The notes beneath the pieces were generated by a model. The model had not been told where the DNA came from, ran no database searches, and saw only the letters and a program-made list of their open reading frames with translations. Positions 53,243 to 62,328 of a stretch of 64,000 nucleotides of DNA are shown piece after piece. The DNA is taken from NCBI GenBank assembly GCA_963847965.1, contig CAWKCG010000039.1, positions 1 to 64,000 of the forward strand. The letters are read 5' to 3'. The position numbers and the translations under genes were made by a program. The stretch's first letter is position 1; every line of letters begins with the position of its first letter. This DNA is from Palsa-504 sp963847965. GTDB taxonomy: Bacteria; Actinomycetota; Actinomycetes; Streptosporangiales; Streptosporangiaceae.

Positions 53243-53335
53243 GTGTCCTCGCGTTCGGCAACGGCTGATTCAAGCACGGCGCCGAGGCGACATCAAGGGC
53301 AGGGGACCAGGGGGACGGGTGCGGCGCAAGCCTGG

Positions 53336-54715
53336 TTACAGGGGCGGCCCCGAGGCGAGGTGGATGCTGCTCGTCGTGCGCTGGCCGGAGGGGCTGACCC
53401 AGGTGACGGCGACGGTGTTGCCTGGCCGGTACTTCGACAGGACGCTGGCCAGGTCCTGCGGGGAGCCGATGGCCTGCCCGTTTATGGCGGTGATGACCGA
53501 CCCGGCGGTCATCCCCGCGCCCGCGGCCGGGCTGGTGCAGATGACCCCGAGGATCAGGGTGCCCGAGCTGACGTTGGCGATGCTCGAGGGGACGCCCAGG
53601 TTGACGTCGCTGCTGACGCAGCCCGAGCCGCCGGCGTATCCGCTGCCGTAGCCGCCGTAACCTCCATAGCCGCCGTAGCCGCCGTTGCCGCCCGTCTGCT
53701 CCTGGGCCTGCGCCTGCGGGCTGGCGTTCGATCCCTGCGCGACGTAGATCCCGATGAAGGGCGGGTAGCCGATCGTGATGGTCGAGCTGGCCTGGCCCGC
53801 GGCGATCTGCCTGGCGATCCCCAGCGCGGTGTCGATCGGGATCGCGAAGCCGGCCGCCGACTGCGACTGGAAGCGCACGTCGTTGCCCGCGGTGTCCATC
53901 CCGATGACCTGGCCCGCGGTGGTCGCGAGCGGGCCGCCGGAGTCGCCGGAGACGATGTCCGCGTTCGTCTCGATCATCCCGTGCAAGGTCTCTGATTGGA
54001 TCGAGCCGCCCTGGTCGGTCGCGGTGATGGTCTGGTTCAGCGCGGTGATCTGCCCGGAGGCCGGGACGATCATGCTCTGGCCTTCGGCGTTGCCCATGGC
54101 CACCACCGACTGGCCGGTCTTGACCGTGGCCGAGTCGCCGATCGGGACGGTGCGCAGGCCGGACGCGTTCTCCAGCTGGATCAGCGCGACGTCGCCGGTG
54201 ACGTCGTAACCGACCATCCGCGCCTGGTAGGTCCGGCCGGTGGACACCACCGTGGCGGTGATCCTGGTCGAATCCTCGATGACGTGGTTGTTGGTCAGCA
54301 CGAGGCCGTCGGAGTTGATCACCATGCCGGTGCCCGCGGCCTGCTCGCTGTTGTACTGGAGCGCGGTGTTGATGATCACGAGCCCGGGCTCGACCTTGTT
54401 GACGACCCCTTGCACGCCGGTGCTGGTGCTCGGCGCGGCGCTCGGCTGCGGTACCGCCGTGCTGGGCAGCGGCGCGGGGGCCTGCGGGGCGAGCCCCTGG
54501 CTGGTGGGCGCGGGCGCCGCGGTGCTGCTGGACGCCGGGTGGTAGAGGGCGACGACCGTGCCCGCGCCGAGGGCTCCGGCCGCCAGCGCCACGGCCAGGT
54601 AGCTGAGCAGGCCGATCCGGCGCCTGGGCCGCCGCGGCGGAGGTGGCGGCGGAAGGGGGGCGGTCGCTCCGTAGCCGCCGAACGGCGGCTGGCCGTACCC
54701 GCTGTAATCCTGCAT
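53336..54715 (-). CDS. HtrA/DegP-like membrane-anchored serine protease
   Basis: 459 residues. Cytoplasmic Gly/Tyr/Pro-rich N-terminus (YGQPPFGGYG, PPPPPPRRPRRR), one membrane helix (LLSYLAVALAAGALGAGTVV, about 35-54), Pro/Ser linker, then the trypsin-like domain with His in LTNNHVIED, Asp in GYDVTGDVALIQL and Ser in VSGDSGGPLA, and a C-terminal PDZ domain (SPAAGAGMTAGSVITAINGQ). A GGYGGYGGYGGYG stretch (53,645-53,690) links protease and PDZ. It would act outside the membrane on misfolded or signalling proteins. Confidence 0.94.
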   Translation of the reverse strand: MQDYSGYGQPPFGGYGATAPLPPPPPPRRPRRRIGLLSYLAVALAAGALGAGTVVALYHPASSSTAAPAPTSQGLAPQAPAPLPSTAVPQPSAAPSTSTGVQGVVNKVEPGLVIINTALQYNSEQAAGTGMVINSDGLVLTNNHVIEDSTRITATVVSTGRTYQARMVGYDVTGDVALIQLENASGLRTVPIGDSATVKTGQSVVAMGNAEGQSMIVPASGQITALNQTITATDQGGSIQSETLHGMIETNADIVSGDSGGPLATTAGQVIGMDTAGNDVRFQSQSAAGFAIPIDTALGIARQIAAGQASSTITIGYPPFIGIYVAQGSNASPQAQAQEQTGGNGGYGGYGGYGGYGSGYAGGSGCVSSDVNLGVPSSIANVSSGTLILGVICTSPAAGAGMTAGSVITAINGQAIGSPQDLASVLSKYRPGNTVAVTWVSPSGQRTTSSIHLASGPPL

Positions 54716-54850
54716 CTGTATCAGGCCTCTTTACTGTGGGCTCCGGTTATCCCTCCAGTGAGCACCATGAAGCTGGTGAGTAGCTGAATGCCCGCTGCAG
54801 ATTACCGATTCTCGCCGAGAATTCTCTTACGAGGCTACGGCACCGGAGGA

Positions 54851-55042
54851 TTACGCGGACCGCCGTCGGCCGAGCTTGGCCAGCCGGGCCGGGATCAGCC
54901 CGCCGCGGCGGGGGGCGGGGACCTTAGGGGTTTCTGCGGGCTGGTCGCCGGAGTCCTGCACCCGGCCCATCGCGTCCTCGAGCAGCCCGAGCGCGAGCTG
55001 CCGGGACAGCTTCGTACCCCGCTTGCCGCGCTTCCCCCACAT
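54851..55042 (-). CDS. Small basic protein of unknown function
   Basis: 63 residues from ATG 55042 (MWGKRGKRGTKLSRQLALGL), preceded by GGGAG about nine bases upstream. It is Arg/Lys-rich at both ends, with a short amphipathic middle (LLEDAMGRVQDSGD). Family not recognised. It lies between the S53 peptidase and HtrA on the same strand, which may be coincidence. Confidence 0.5.
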   Translation of the reverse strand: MWGKRGKRGTKLSRQLALGLLEDAMGRVQDSGDQPAETPKVPAPRRGGLIPARLAKLGRRRSA

Positions 55043-55107
55043 TCCGAACGCTCCCTGTGAAACAGAAGTGACTATCTGTAACAAGTATACCTTCCTCCAT
55101 AGGAGGT

Positions 55108-55123
55108 ACCACCGTTCGTTCGG
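55108..55123 (+). repeat. Dispersed repeat R1, copy 5
   Basis: ACCACCGTTCGTTCGG followed by ATAAAACGG. It lies 13 bases beyond the stop codon of the S53 peptidase gene (minus strand) and upstream of the small gene. No opposite arm is visible. Confidence 0.75.
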
Positions 55124-55136
55124 ATAAAACGGCTTG

Positions 55137-56561
55137 TCAGTGACCAGCCAGCACGGCGAGTTCGGGGACGAAGAACAGGGCGTTCACGGTCCCCACGCCC
55201 GTGACCAGGTCATAGCCCTTCCCCGCAGTGAAACCACGCACGGTGTGCTTGCCGCCGCCCTGAGTGAACGAGACGGTATTGTTACCCGTGGTCACCGGGA
55301 CGATGCCCGCGGCGCCCTCCGCCGCCAGCGTGTAAAGGGCCGGGTTGATCAGCCCGAGCGAATGCCCCGCCATCTGGTCGGCGAGCGCGACGATCCCCGC
55401 GAACAGCGGGGTGGCCTCGCTGGTGCCGCACGTCGGGGTCCAGCCCGCCGCCTGGCCGCCGAAGGTGCCGTAGGTGTCCACGGACCCGTCGCACGCGGCG
55501 CTCATCGAGATGTCCGGCACGCCGCGGCGGTCGCCCACGACGGCCTGCACGCCGTCCTGGTACGAGGGGCGGGTGAAGAAGATCGACAGGCCGCCGCCGC
55601 TGGCCAGCGGGTTCGGGCCGGCGTTGCCGTCGGCGAACACGTTCGCGGCCTTGTCGTAGGTGTCGTTCCAGGCGGTGGGCGCCGTCGGGTCGCCGTGGGA
55701 GTTGAAGTGCAGTTGCGTCCCGCCGACCGCGGTGACCAGCGGGTCGCTGTCCGGCCAGGAGGTCACCCGGGACGTGTAATAGGTCGTCTGATTCTGTTTG
55801 AAGTCGGCGGCGCCCGAGTCGCCCGAGGCCGCGAGCACGGTGACCTTGTCCTGGTCGGCCAGCAGGTAGGCGCTCCTGAGCTTGTCGACGGCGGCCGCGT
55901 CGGGGAAGGTCTCCTCGGTGGCGCTGAAGCTCTGGCTGATCACGTCGCCGATGTGGTGCTTCAGCACGTACTCCTCGGCCGTGACGATCTGCGGGAAGCC
56001 GTGCGTTCCCTCGGTCTCCGAGATCGGCGTCTCGACCAGCACGATGCTGGCGTCGGGGGCGATCACGTGCGCGTACTCCACGTCCAGCGTGGTCTCGCCC
56101 GCCCAGCCCACCATGTCGGAATTGCCCGGGTCGTAGGCGGGCGGCCGCCCCGCGGGCGTGATGATGCTGAACTTGGGCGGCGCGGGCAGGCCGAACGTCT
56201 TGTCGAACACGCTCAGGTCGTTCCTGATCGTCGGCGAGCCGAACGAGTCGACGATGACGATCGTGGTGCCCTTGCCGTCCACCCCCATTGCGTAGAGCGC
56301 GGGGAGATCGTAGGCAAGCCGGATTTGGTCAGGTTCGTAGCAGGCGACCTTGTATTCTTGCTCGCAGTCGGCCGTCGTGGGGGGGATCGCCCGGGCGCGG
56401 CCGATATGCATCACCCCAGGCCGGACGGTGACACCGGCCAGGACCGAACTACGCTCGGCCGTGCGCACGGCCGCGGTCGCGCCTGCCGGCGCAGCCGCGG
56501 CGGCCGCCGCGCCGAGCGCGCAGATACCGACCAGCACACCCGTGAGCCTCGCCACCCGCAT
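55137..56561 (-). CDS. Secreted S53 (sedolisin-type) serine-carboxyl peptidase lacking the pro-domain
   Basis: 474 residues from ATG 56561, with GGAGGG upstream; the earlier in-frame ATG adds a non-signal leader. Signal peptide MRVARLTGVLVGICALGAAAAAAAPAGA. The catalytic domain has Glu and Asp in WAGETTLDVEYAHVIAPDA, oxyanion Asp in AASGDSGAADF and the nucleophile in CGTSEATPLFAG. About 60 residues lie between the signal and the catalytic domain, too few for the usual 180-residue chaperone-like pro-domain. An external acidic-type protease. Confidence 0.9.
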   Translation of the reverse strand: MRVARLTGVLVGICALGAAAAAAAPAGATAAVRTAERSSVLAGVTVRPGVMHIGRARAIPPTTADCEQEYKVACYEPDQIRLAYDLPALYAMGVDGKGTTIVIVDSFGSPTIRNDLSVFDKTFGLPAPPKFSIITPAGRPPAYDPGNSDMVGWAGETTLDVEYAHVIAPDASIVLVETPISETEGTHGFPQIVTAEEYVLKHHIGDVISQSFSATEETFPDAAAVDKLRSAYLLADQDKVTVLAASGDSGAADFKQNQTTYYTSRVTSWPDSDPLVTAVGGTQLHFNSHGDPTAPTAWNDTYDKAANVFADGNAGPNPLASGGGLSIFFTRPSYQDGVQAVVGDRRGVPDISMSAACDGSVDTYGTFGGQAAGWTPTCGTSEATPLFAGIVALADQMAGHSLGLINPALYTLAAEGAAGIVPVTTGNNTVSFTQGGGKHTVRGFTAGKGYDLVTGVGTVNALFFVPELAVLAGH

Positions 56562-56756
56562 CGAGTACTCCCTCCACCGCCCCGACGACCAAACACGACC
56601 CACAATCGGACCCAATGGATCTCATTCGATCATCAGGATCTGCCAACTCGCCTGTTCTGAACACCCGCTGTACGCTTATCCCCCGGCACGTGTCGGGACG
56701 AGCCTCCAGCATGGTACTGGGAATAACGAGCGTCACGTTGGGCAGAGGGGAGCAAC

Positions 56757-57773
56757 ATGCGCCTCCGCGGTAGCGTGGCGATCGACCTCGGCACGGTCAA
56801 CACGCTCGTCTGGGTGGCAGGGCGCGGCATTGTGCTCGAGGAGCCTACCGCCATCGCGATCGACACCTCCGTCGGCAAGGTGGCCGCGGTCGGCTCCGCC
56901 GCGGACGCGCTGGCGGACAAGGAACCGCAGGACATCGAGGTCATCCACCCGCTGCGCGACGGGGTGATCGCCGACCTGGACGCCGCCGCCGAGATGCTGC
57001 ACAGGTTCTTGCGCAAGGCGCGCCGCGCGGGCGGCCTGCTGCGGGGCAACGCCCTGGTCTGCGTGCCCAGCGGCGCCACTCCGGTGGAGCGCCGGTCGAT
57101 CATCGCGGCGCTGAGCGTGCGGCGTCCCCGGTACAACGTGCGGCTGATCGACGAGCCGGTGGCCGCGGCGGCCGGCGCCGGATTCGACCTGACCGGCGGG
57201 GCGGGCGGTTTCGTGGTCGACATCGGCGGCGGGACCACGGAGATCGCGACCGTGGCCGGCTGGCGGGTGGTCCGCGCGCAGTCGCTGCGCAAGGCGGGCA
57301 ACACCATGGACGAGGCGATCACGCAGGCGGTGCGGAACGAGCTGAGCCTGATCATCAGCCAGCGCGCCGCCCGGCAGCTCAAGATCACGCTGGGGGTCAG
57401 CGGCGGGACGGACAGCTGGGAGGAAGTGGTCGGCCTGGACGTCGCGCACCGGTCCCCGCGGACCGAGTACGTCCCGGGCAGCCTGGTGGCGGCCGCGCTC
57501 GAGCCGACCGTGACGGCGATCGCCACGGCGGTCCACGAGATGCTGTCCGATATCCCGGCGGGCCTCGCCGAGGACGTCGTACGCGGCAAGATCCGGCTGG
57601 CCGGCGGCGGCGCGTTGCTGCCCGGGCTGGCCAACCGGATCGAGATTGCCGGCGGTATCGGCGCCGTCGTCGTCGAGGACCCGCTGCGGTGCGTGGTCCG
57701 CGGCGCGGCCGAGATCCTGGAGCGCAAGGAGACGGACAAGGGCATGCACGCCGTGCCCGGCCTGCGCCAGTAA
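56757..57773 (+). CDS. MreB-like actin-family protein
   Basis: 338 residues with GAGGGGAG before ATG 56757. Actin-fold motifs: AIDLGTVNTLVWVAGRGIV (phosphate 1), GGFVVDIGGGTTEIA (phosphate 2), RLAGGGALLPGLANRI (adenosine), EPVAAAAGAG (connect). It resembles MreB but is diverged, and no mreC, mreD or rodA lies nearby. Non-rod actinomycetes keep MreB-like proteins for spore-wall synthesis (Streptomyces MreB/Mbl); this orphan may be such a paralogue. Confidence 0.85.
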   Translation: MRLRGSVAIDLGTVNTLVWVAGRGIVLEEPTAIAIDTSVGKVAAVGSAADALADKEPQDIEVIHPLRDGVIADLDAAAEMLHRFLRKARRAGGLLRGNALVCVPSGATPVERRSIIAALSVRRPRYNVRLIDEPVAAAAGAGFDLTGGAGGFVVDIGGGTTEIATVAGWRVVRAQSLRKAGNTMDEAITQAVRNELSLIISQRAARQLKITLGVSGGTDSWEEVVGLDVAHRSPRTEYVPGSLVAAALEPTVTAIATAVHEMLSDIPAGLAEDVVRGKIRLAGGGALLPGLANRIEIAGGIGAVVVEDPLRCVVRGAAEILERKETDKGMHAVPGLRQ

Positions 57774-57793
57774 CCGCCGCCGCGGGTTGGTGC

Positions 57794-60304
57794 CTATTCG
57801 AGGGGCTGCCTCGCGATCGCCGACGGCTCGCGCCCGGCCAGCAGCCAGCTGACCACCGCCGCGATGAGCGGCATGCCGACCAGAATGAACAGCAGGTTGG
57901 TCGTCGGCACGTTGCGCAGTTCCCCGAGGCCGTCGAGCTTGTTGTCCCAGGAAAAGGCGATGGCGCCGATGTACGCCACCGCCGTGCCGAGCACCGCCCC
58001 GGCCAGCGCCAGCGCCCCGGCGGTGACCGCGGTGATCGTGCGCCTGGTCGCGCCCGACGCTCCGGTGGCGGTCAGGGTCCGCAGGGCAGCGGCGGACTCG
58101 CTGCGGATCAGGCCGATCGACATGGCCAGGATGCCCAGCGCGAGCGCGATGCCGAACACGGTGGCATAGGTGAGGATCTCCGCGGACGACGGGGCGCTCG
58201 ACCTGGTTTCTATGCTCATGCCCTTCGCGGCCGCGGTGAGCCTGGCGCTGGTGATCTGCGCGGAGGTCAGGCCGTGCGGGGCCTGGATGAGGTACCCGGC
58301 GACGGTGAGGCTGCCCTGTAGGGCTAGTGCCTGGACGGCGTGCTCGGTGATCACCGTGTTGGGGGCCGACGTGCCGGACGGCAGGGTGCCGGCCTCCTCG
58401 ATCACCGGGTTGGCCAGGCACTCGCTCTTCGGGCAGGCGAACGAGTTCTGCTGGCCGCCCGGCCCGCCCTGGGGGCCGAAGTAGTTCCCGTAGACGATCT
58501 GCATCAGCGACATGCCGGACAGCCCGGGGCGCATGGTCAGGATGTCGGCGTCCGGGTTGACCTGGGACGCCTTGATCCCGAAGGCGGCCAGGAGCTGCGG
58601 GGTCGCGACGTAGACCGGCCCGGACCACGACCGGCCCGGCGCGGCGTGCTGGAGCGTGGCGCTGGTCGACTCGAGCTCGATGACGTCGCTGGACCCCAGC
58701 CCGGACGCGATGCCGTGCGCCGTCGCCGACCAGGACTGCGGGCTGCCCGCCCCCGGCCCGGGCTGGTCACCGGGACCGAAGCCAGGACCGTTGCCCGGCG
58801 CGTAGACGATGAGCTGGTTGCTGGACAGGTTCGGCCCGGCGTAGTCAAGCACGTTCCCGTACCGGCCCGCGGTCAGGACGCAGGTCAGCACGGCGATCAT
58901 CACGCCGAGGCTGATGGCGGCGAGCGCGGAACCCGAACGGGCCCGGTAGCGGCCCAGGTCCCGCAGGGCCAGGCGCGCGGCGATCGGCGTGTGCCCGGCG
59001 AACCTGGCCAGCACGCTCAGGAACAAGGGGGCCAGCAGGATCAGCCCCGACGACCAGGGCAGATCAGGCCGCCCAGGACCTCGATCGCTCCCCCGCCGCT
59101 GCTTTGGCTGCCGGCGTAGGACAACGCGAAACCGGCGACGACCAGGAGCACGATGCCGGGGATCGCCGAGCGGTGGACCTGCTTGGGCGGCAGCGGGGCG
59201 CCCGGACAGGGCCGCCACGGTCGAGAGCCTGGTGATGGCGCGGGCCGGGCGCGAGGAGGCGAAGTACGTGGCCACGACGGCCAGCGCCATCGCCGGGCCG
59301 ATCACCACCCACGGCAGCGCGAACGTGCCGATCAGGTGGTGGGCGTCGGACTCGGCGGTAGGCCGGTACGCCAGCCAGGCCACCAGGCCCAGCACGAACC
59401 CGGCCACCGCGCCGACGACACCCACGATGACCCCGTTGGTCCGTACCACGAGCCGGATGCGCTGGTCCGTGGCGCCCAGCGCGCCGAGCATCCCGAGCGC
59501 GCGCAGCCTGCGCTGCGCGAGCACCGTGAAGCCGCCCACCGCCACCAGCGCGATGAGGAGCATGCCGACCGCGGCCACGGCGAGCACGATGGTCACGGGG
59601 TTGATCGGGTTGCTGCTCGCCGCCGACTGCCGGGACTCGACGTTCGGCCCGATCGAGGAGGGCTGCACCCCGGGCGCGTCGAACAGGACCGTCACCTGCG
59701 TCGGGGCGGTCACCTGGCCGGGCGGCACGAGGGCAAACTCGTCGAGCAGGCTCTGCGGGTTCTGGACGGTGCCGACCACCTGGCGCGCCACGCCGTCCTG
59801 GCGCCAGACCGAACCGATGTGAAGGTTGAACGCGGAGGCCACGCCGGGTGTGACAGCTACTTGGTCCGGCGCGGTCGGGTAGTGCCCGCTGAGCAGGGAG
59901 AGCATCGGCTGTCCGAACGGGCCTTGCGGGTTCTGGGCGCGCAGGTCGTAGCTGTTGATCGAGCCGGGGATGGCGAACGTCTCGTTCTCGATGACGTCGA
60001 CCCGGCCGAAGCGGTGCTCCAGCGAGGCGATCTGGGACGCCAGGTGCGAGTCGGGCCCGTAGAACGTAGCGAGATCCTGCGCGGTGCCGAACCCGCTGTT
60101 GGCCGGGGCCGGCGTGGTCGTGGCGACCGCGGCCCCGATCACGATGGCGGCGACCGCCGCGGTGATGAGCGCGAGGACCAGCAGCTGCTGGCGCCACTCG
60201 CGGCGGAACATCCGCAGCGCCCAGCGCATCACGGCCCGCCGGGCGGGAACGCCCCCGTTGTCGGGTCCCGCCTGGACCGGGCGCTCTGCGGTCGTCGCGC
60301 TCAT
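57794..60304 (-). CDS. FtsX/MacB-type ABC transporter permease, three indels
   Basis: 836 residues from ATG 60304 (overlapping the ATPase stop as ATGA). Two FtsX-like units: helix near residue 40 (LLVLALITAAVAAIVIGAAV), a large extracytoplasmic part, helices around 230-330, a linker, a second helix cluster and a second external domain, then three C-terminal helices. Between 59,045 and 59,198 the open frame yields nonsense, while another frame reads PLPPKQVHRSAIPGIVLLVV and FALSYAGSQSSGG. One extra base in each of GGGG (59,195), GGG (59,057) and CCCC (59,045) explains it, and the three together keep the frame open. Exports an unknown substrate, perhaps a drug or lipid. Confidence 0.88.
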   Translation of the reverse strand: MSATTAERPVQAGPDNGGVPARRAVMRWALRMFRREWRQQLLVLALITAAVAAIVIGAAVATTTPAPANSGFGTAQDLATFYGPDSHLASQIASLEHRFGRVDVIENETFAIPGSINSYDLRAQNPQGPFGQPMLSLLSGHYPTAPDQVAVTPGVASAFNLHIGSVWRQDGVARQVVGTVQNPQSLLDEFALVPPGQVTAPTQVTVLFDAPGVQPSSIGPNVESRQSAASSNPINPVTIVLAVAAVGMLLIALVAVGGFTVLAQRRLRALGMLGALGATDQRIRLVVRTNGVIVGVVGAVAGFVLGLVAWLAYRPTAESDAHHLIGTFALPWVVIGPAMALAVVATYFASSRPARAITRLSTVAALSGRPAAAQAGPPLGDPRHRAPGRRRFRVVLRRQPKQRRGSDRGPGRPDLPWSSGLILLAPLFLSVLARFAGHTPIAARLALRDLGRYRARSGSALAAISLGVMIAVLTCVLTAGRYGNVLDYAGPNLSSNQLIVYAPGNGPGFGPGDQPGPGAGSPQSWSATAHGIASGLGSSDVIELESTSATLQHAAPGRSWSGPVYVATPQLLAAFGIKASQVNPDADILTMRPGLSGMSLMQIVYGNYFGPQGGPGGQQNSFACPKSECLANPVIEEAGTLPSGTSAPNTVITEHAVQALALQGSLTVAGYLIQAPHGLTSAQITSARLTAAAKGMSIETRSSAPSSAEILTYATVFGIALALGILAMSIGLIRSESAAALRTLTATGASGATRRTITAVTAGALALAGAVLGTAVAYIGAIAFSWDNKLDGLGELRNVPTTNLLFILVGMPLIAAVVSWLLAGREPSAIARQPLE

Positions 60305-61026
60305 CGGATCTGCCCCGTCCGGCCGAGCAGGGATTCCGGGCCGGCCGGCGGCACGGTCTGGTCGGTGACCCGCCCGTCCCGCAGGAACACCACCCGGTCC
60401 GCCCACGCGGCCAGCTGCGCGTCGTGGGTGACCACGACCGCGGCCATCCCCCGCTGGCACGCGGCGTGGATGAGGCGCATGACCGCCTCGCCGTTGGCCG
60501 TGTCCAGCGCGCCACTGGGCTCGTCGGCCAGCAGCAGCTGGTGCTCGCCGACCACGGCACGCGCGATGGCCACGCGCTGCCGCTCGCCGCCCGACAGCTG
60601 GTCGGGGAAGTTCGAGGCCCGGTCGCCCAGGCCAAGCCCCTCAAGGGAGCGCAGGCTGGCCAGGCGCGCCTTCCGCGCCGGCGTGCCGTCGAGCTCGAGC
60701 GGCAGCGCAACGTTCTCCGCCGCCGTCAGCCCGGGCAGGAGGTTGAAATCCTGGAACACGAAACCGATGGAGCGGCGCCGCAGCCGCGCCTTGGCGTTGC
60801 GTGACATCTTGGTCAGGTCCTGCCCCAAGACCCGGACCTCACCGCCGGACGGCTCCTCCAGGCTCCCGGCAATGGTCAGCAGGGTGGACTTGCCCGAGCC
60901 GCTCGGCCCCATCACCGCCACCATCGCGCCCGCGTCGACCCGCAGGTTGATGCCGGCCAGCGCATGGACCTCGTTGGCCCCCTGGCCGTATACCCGCGAC
61001 ACATCTCGCATTTCGAGCACGCTCAT
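60301..61026 (-). CDS. ABC transporter ATP-binding protein (LolD/MacB-type)
   Basis: 241 residues. Walker A GPSGSGKST, Q-loop FVFQDFNLLPGLTAAENV, signature LSGGERQRVAIARAV, Walker B LLLADEPSGALD, His switch VVVTHD. This is the ATPase of the FtsX-like permease that follows. Both ends overlap neighbours by ATGA (PadR before, permease after), so the three genes form one translationally coupled operon. PadR is probably its repressor. Confidence 0.94.
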   Translation of the reverse strand: MSVLEMRDVSRVYGQGANEVHALAGINLRVDAGAMVAVMGPSGSGKSTLLTIAGSLEEPSGGEVRVLGQDLTKMSRNAKARLRRRSIGFVFQDFNLLPGLTAAENVALPLELDGTPARKARLASLRSLEGLGLGDRASNFPDQLSGGERQRVAIARAVVGEHQLLLADEPSGALDTANGEAVMRLIHAACQRGMAAVVVTHDAQLAAWADRVVFLRDGRVTDQTVPPAGPESLLGRTGQIR

Positions 61027-61628
61027 CGCGTGACCCCCGTCCTGATTCGTAGTTTGACAACGGGCCCTGTTTCCTGGAACCGTGCGGATTCCTCTTGCTC
61101 TGCGCGGGCCGCACGCCTGATGCGGCCGTCCGCGGAGTCGAGCCAGCGGATCACCGAATCGAGCCGGAACAGCTCCGCGTCCACGGCCAGGGTTGAAGGG
61201 TCCAGGCCGAGGTCGGACTCTGCGGCCGCTTCCTTGATCCGCGTCCACTGCTGCATCAGCTGAACCAGGTACCGGCGGTGCGCCTGGATCACCCCGGGCA
61301 CGTCGGTTCCCGGCACCCGCAACGCCACCAGGATCTTCATCACCAGCTCGTCACGAGGCGGTGTTGCTGCTTGCGGCGGCGTGCGCAGCCAGCCGGCTAG
61401 CTCCTCGCGGCCGGCCGCGGTGATGCGGAAGCGGCGCTGCGGGCCCTCGGAGTCCGCGTCATCGGATTCGGCCAGCCCGTCGCGCTCGAGGCGCTGCAGC
61501 GTGGTGTAGACCTGCCCGACGTTCAGCGGCCAGACTTCGCCGGTCCGCGCCTCGAACTCCTCGCGCAGCTGGAGGCCGTACTTGGGGCCCTCGCTGAGCA
61601 GCGCGAGCAGGGCATGCCTGACGCTCAC
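61023..61628 (-). CDS. PadR-family transcriptional regulator
   Basis: 201 residues. Winged-helix PadR domain: MSVRHALLALLSEGPKYGLQLREEFE, then VGQVYTTLQRLERDGL, and a C-terminal helical dimerisation region (about 105-185). PadR proteins of this class commonly repress an adjacent ABC exporter and release when a drug-like ligand binds. It is the first gene of a PadR-ATPase-permease operon and has an ATACT/AGTAT palindrome 22 bases upstream. Confidence 0.93.
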   Translation of the reverse strand: MSVRHALLALLSEGPKYGLQLREEFEARTGEVWPLNVGQVYTTLQRLERDGLAESDDADSEGPQRRFRITAAGREELAGWLRTPPQAATPPRDELVMKILVALRVPGTDVPGVIQAHRRYLVQLMQQWTRIKEAAAESDLGLDPSTLAVDAELFRLDSVIRWLDSADGRIRRAARAEQEESARFQETGPVVKLRIRTGVTR

Positions 61629-61649
61629 GACAGGTTCTTACTGGGTAGC

Positions 61650-61660
61650 ATACTGAGTAT
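61650..61660. promoter_or_regulatory. Probable PadR operator
   Basis: ATACTGAGTAT is a perfect inverted repeat around one base, lying 22-32 bases upstream of the PadR start. PadR proteins typically bind ATACT/AGTAT palindromes near their own promoter, so autoregulation of the operon is likely. Confidence 0.6.
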
Positions 61661-61798
61661 ATTTACGCAGCATGCTGGGCTACCGCAGGCCGGTCAGCCC
61701 CCATTTTGCCTCCACCGGGTAGCCCTAGCCAAACCTGGCTGGCAGCCCCCTTGCGCGGCGGGTTCCTTGCGTGGTATGGAGAGCAGCCCGTGGTCCAC

Positions 61799-61894
61799 TC
61801 AGGTCTTCAGGCCGAGCGTCTCGCCGTAGAACCTCCTGGCCGGCTCCAGGTGGTCGACGGAGAACCCGCTGAACGCCCTCGTGCTCTCGAACAT
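61799..61894 (-). pseudogene. N-terminal fragment of a VOC-family gene
   Basis: ATG 61894 begins MFESTRAFSGFSVDHLEPARR and FYGETLGLKT, the standard N-terminus of a glyoxalase/VOC protein, then stops after 31 residues. Weak coding-like sequence (DHGLLSIPRKEP) follows the stop for a short distance. The rest of the expected about 125 residues is missing. Divergent to the DUF3052 gene, with 15 bases between start codons. Confidence 0.65.
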
Positions 61895-61909
61895 GGCATC
61901 CTTCTTTGT

Positions 61910-62298
61910 GTGACACCAGCGTCGCAGGCCGCCAAGCTCGGGATCAGGGCGGGGCAGCGGGTTTACCTCGATGCCCCTCCGCCTGGCTGGGACCTGGCCG
62001 ACCCGCCGCAGGCCTGGTCGACGCCGGCGCTGACGGACCCGCCGACCTGATCATCGCGTTCTTCACCGCGTCCGCAGACCTGGCCGCGCGGCTCGACGGC
62101 CTCTCGCGGCGCATCTTCCCGGCGGGGGCGCTCTGGGTCGCGTGGCCGCGCCGGGCCGGCGGCCATCGCAGCGACATCACCAACACCGTCATCCGCGAGC
62201 GTGCGCTTCCGATCGGGCTCGTCGACGTCAAGGTCGCCGCCATCGACGACGACTGGTCCGGCCTGCGTCTGGTGTGGCGTGTGGTGAACCGCAGCTGA
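61910..62298 (+). CDS. DUF3052-like protein, one frameshift
   Basis: From GTG 61910 the frame gives TPASQAAKLGIRAGQRVYLDAPP. A single indel within about 62,003-62,013 moves the rest to another frame: DLIIAFFTASADLAARLDGLSRRIFPAGALWVAWPR and RSDITNTVIRERALPIGLVDVKVAAIDDDWSGLRLVWR. The joined product of about 128 residues follows the DUF3052 pattern (also called DUF3052/CbtA-like) of unknown function, common in actinobacteria. The open frame reported from further upstream has an artificial N-terminus. Confidence 0.75.
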
Positions 62299-62328
62299 GG
62301 GATGCGTGCACCTGGCCGTAGCACACAG

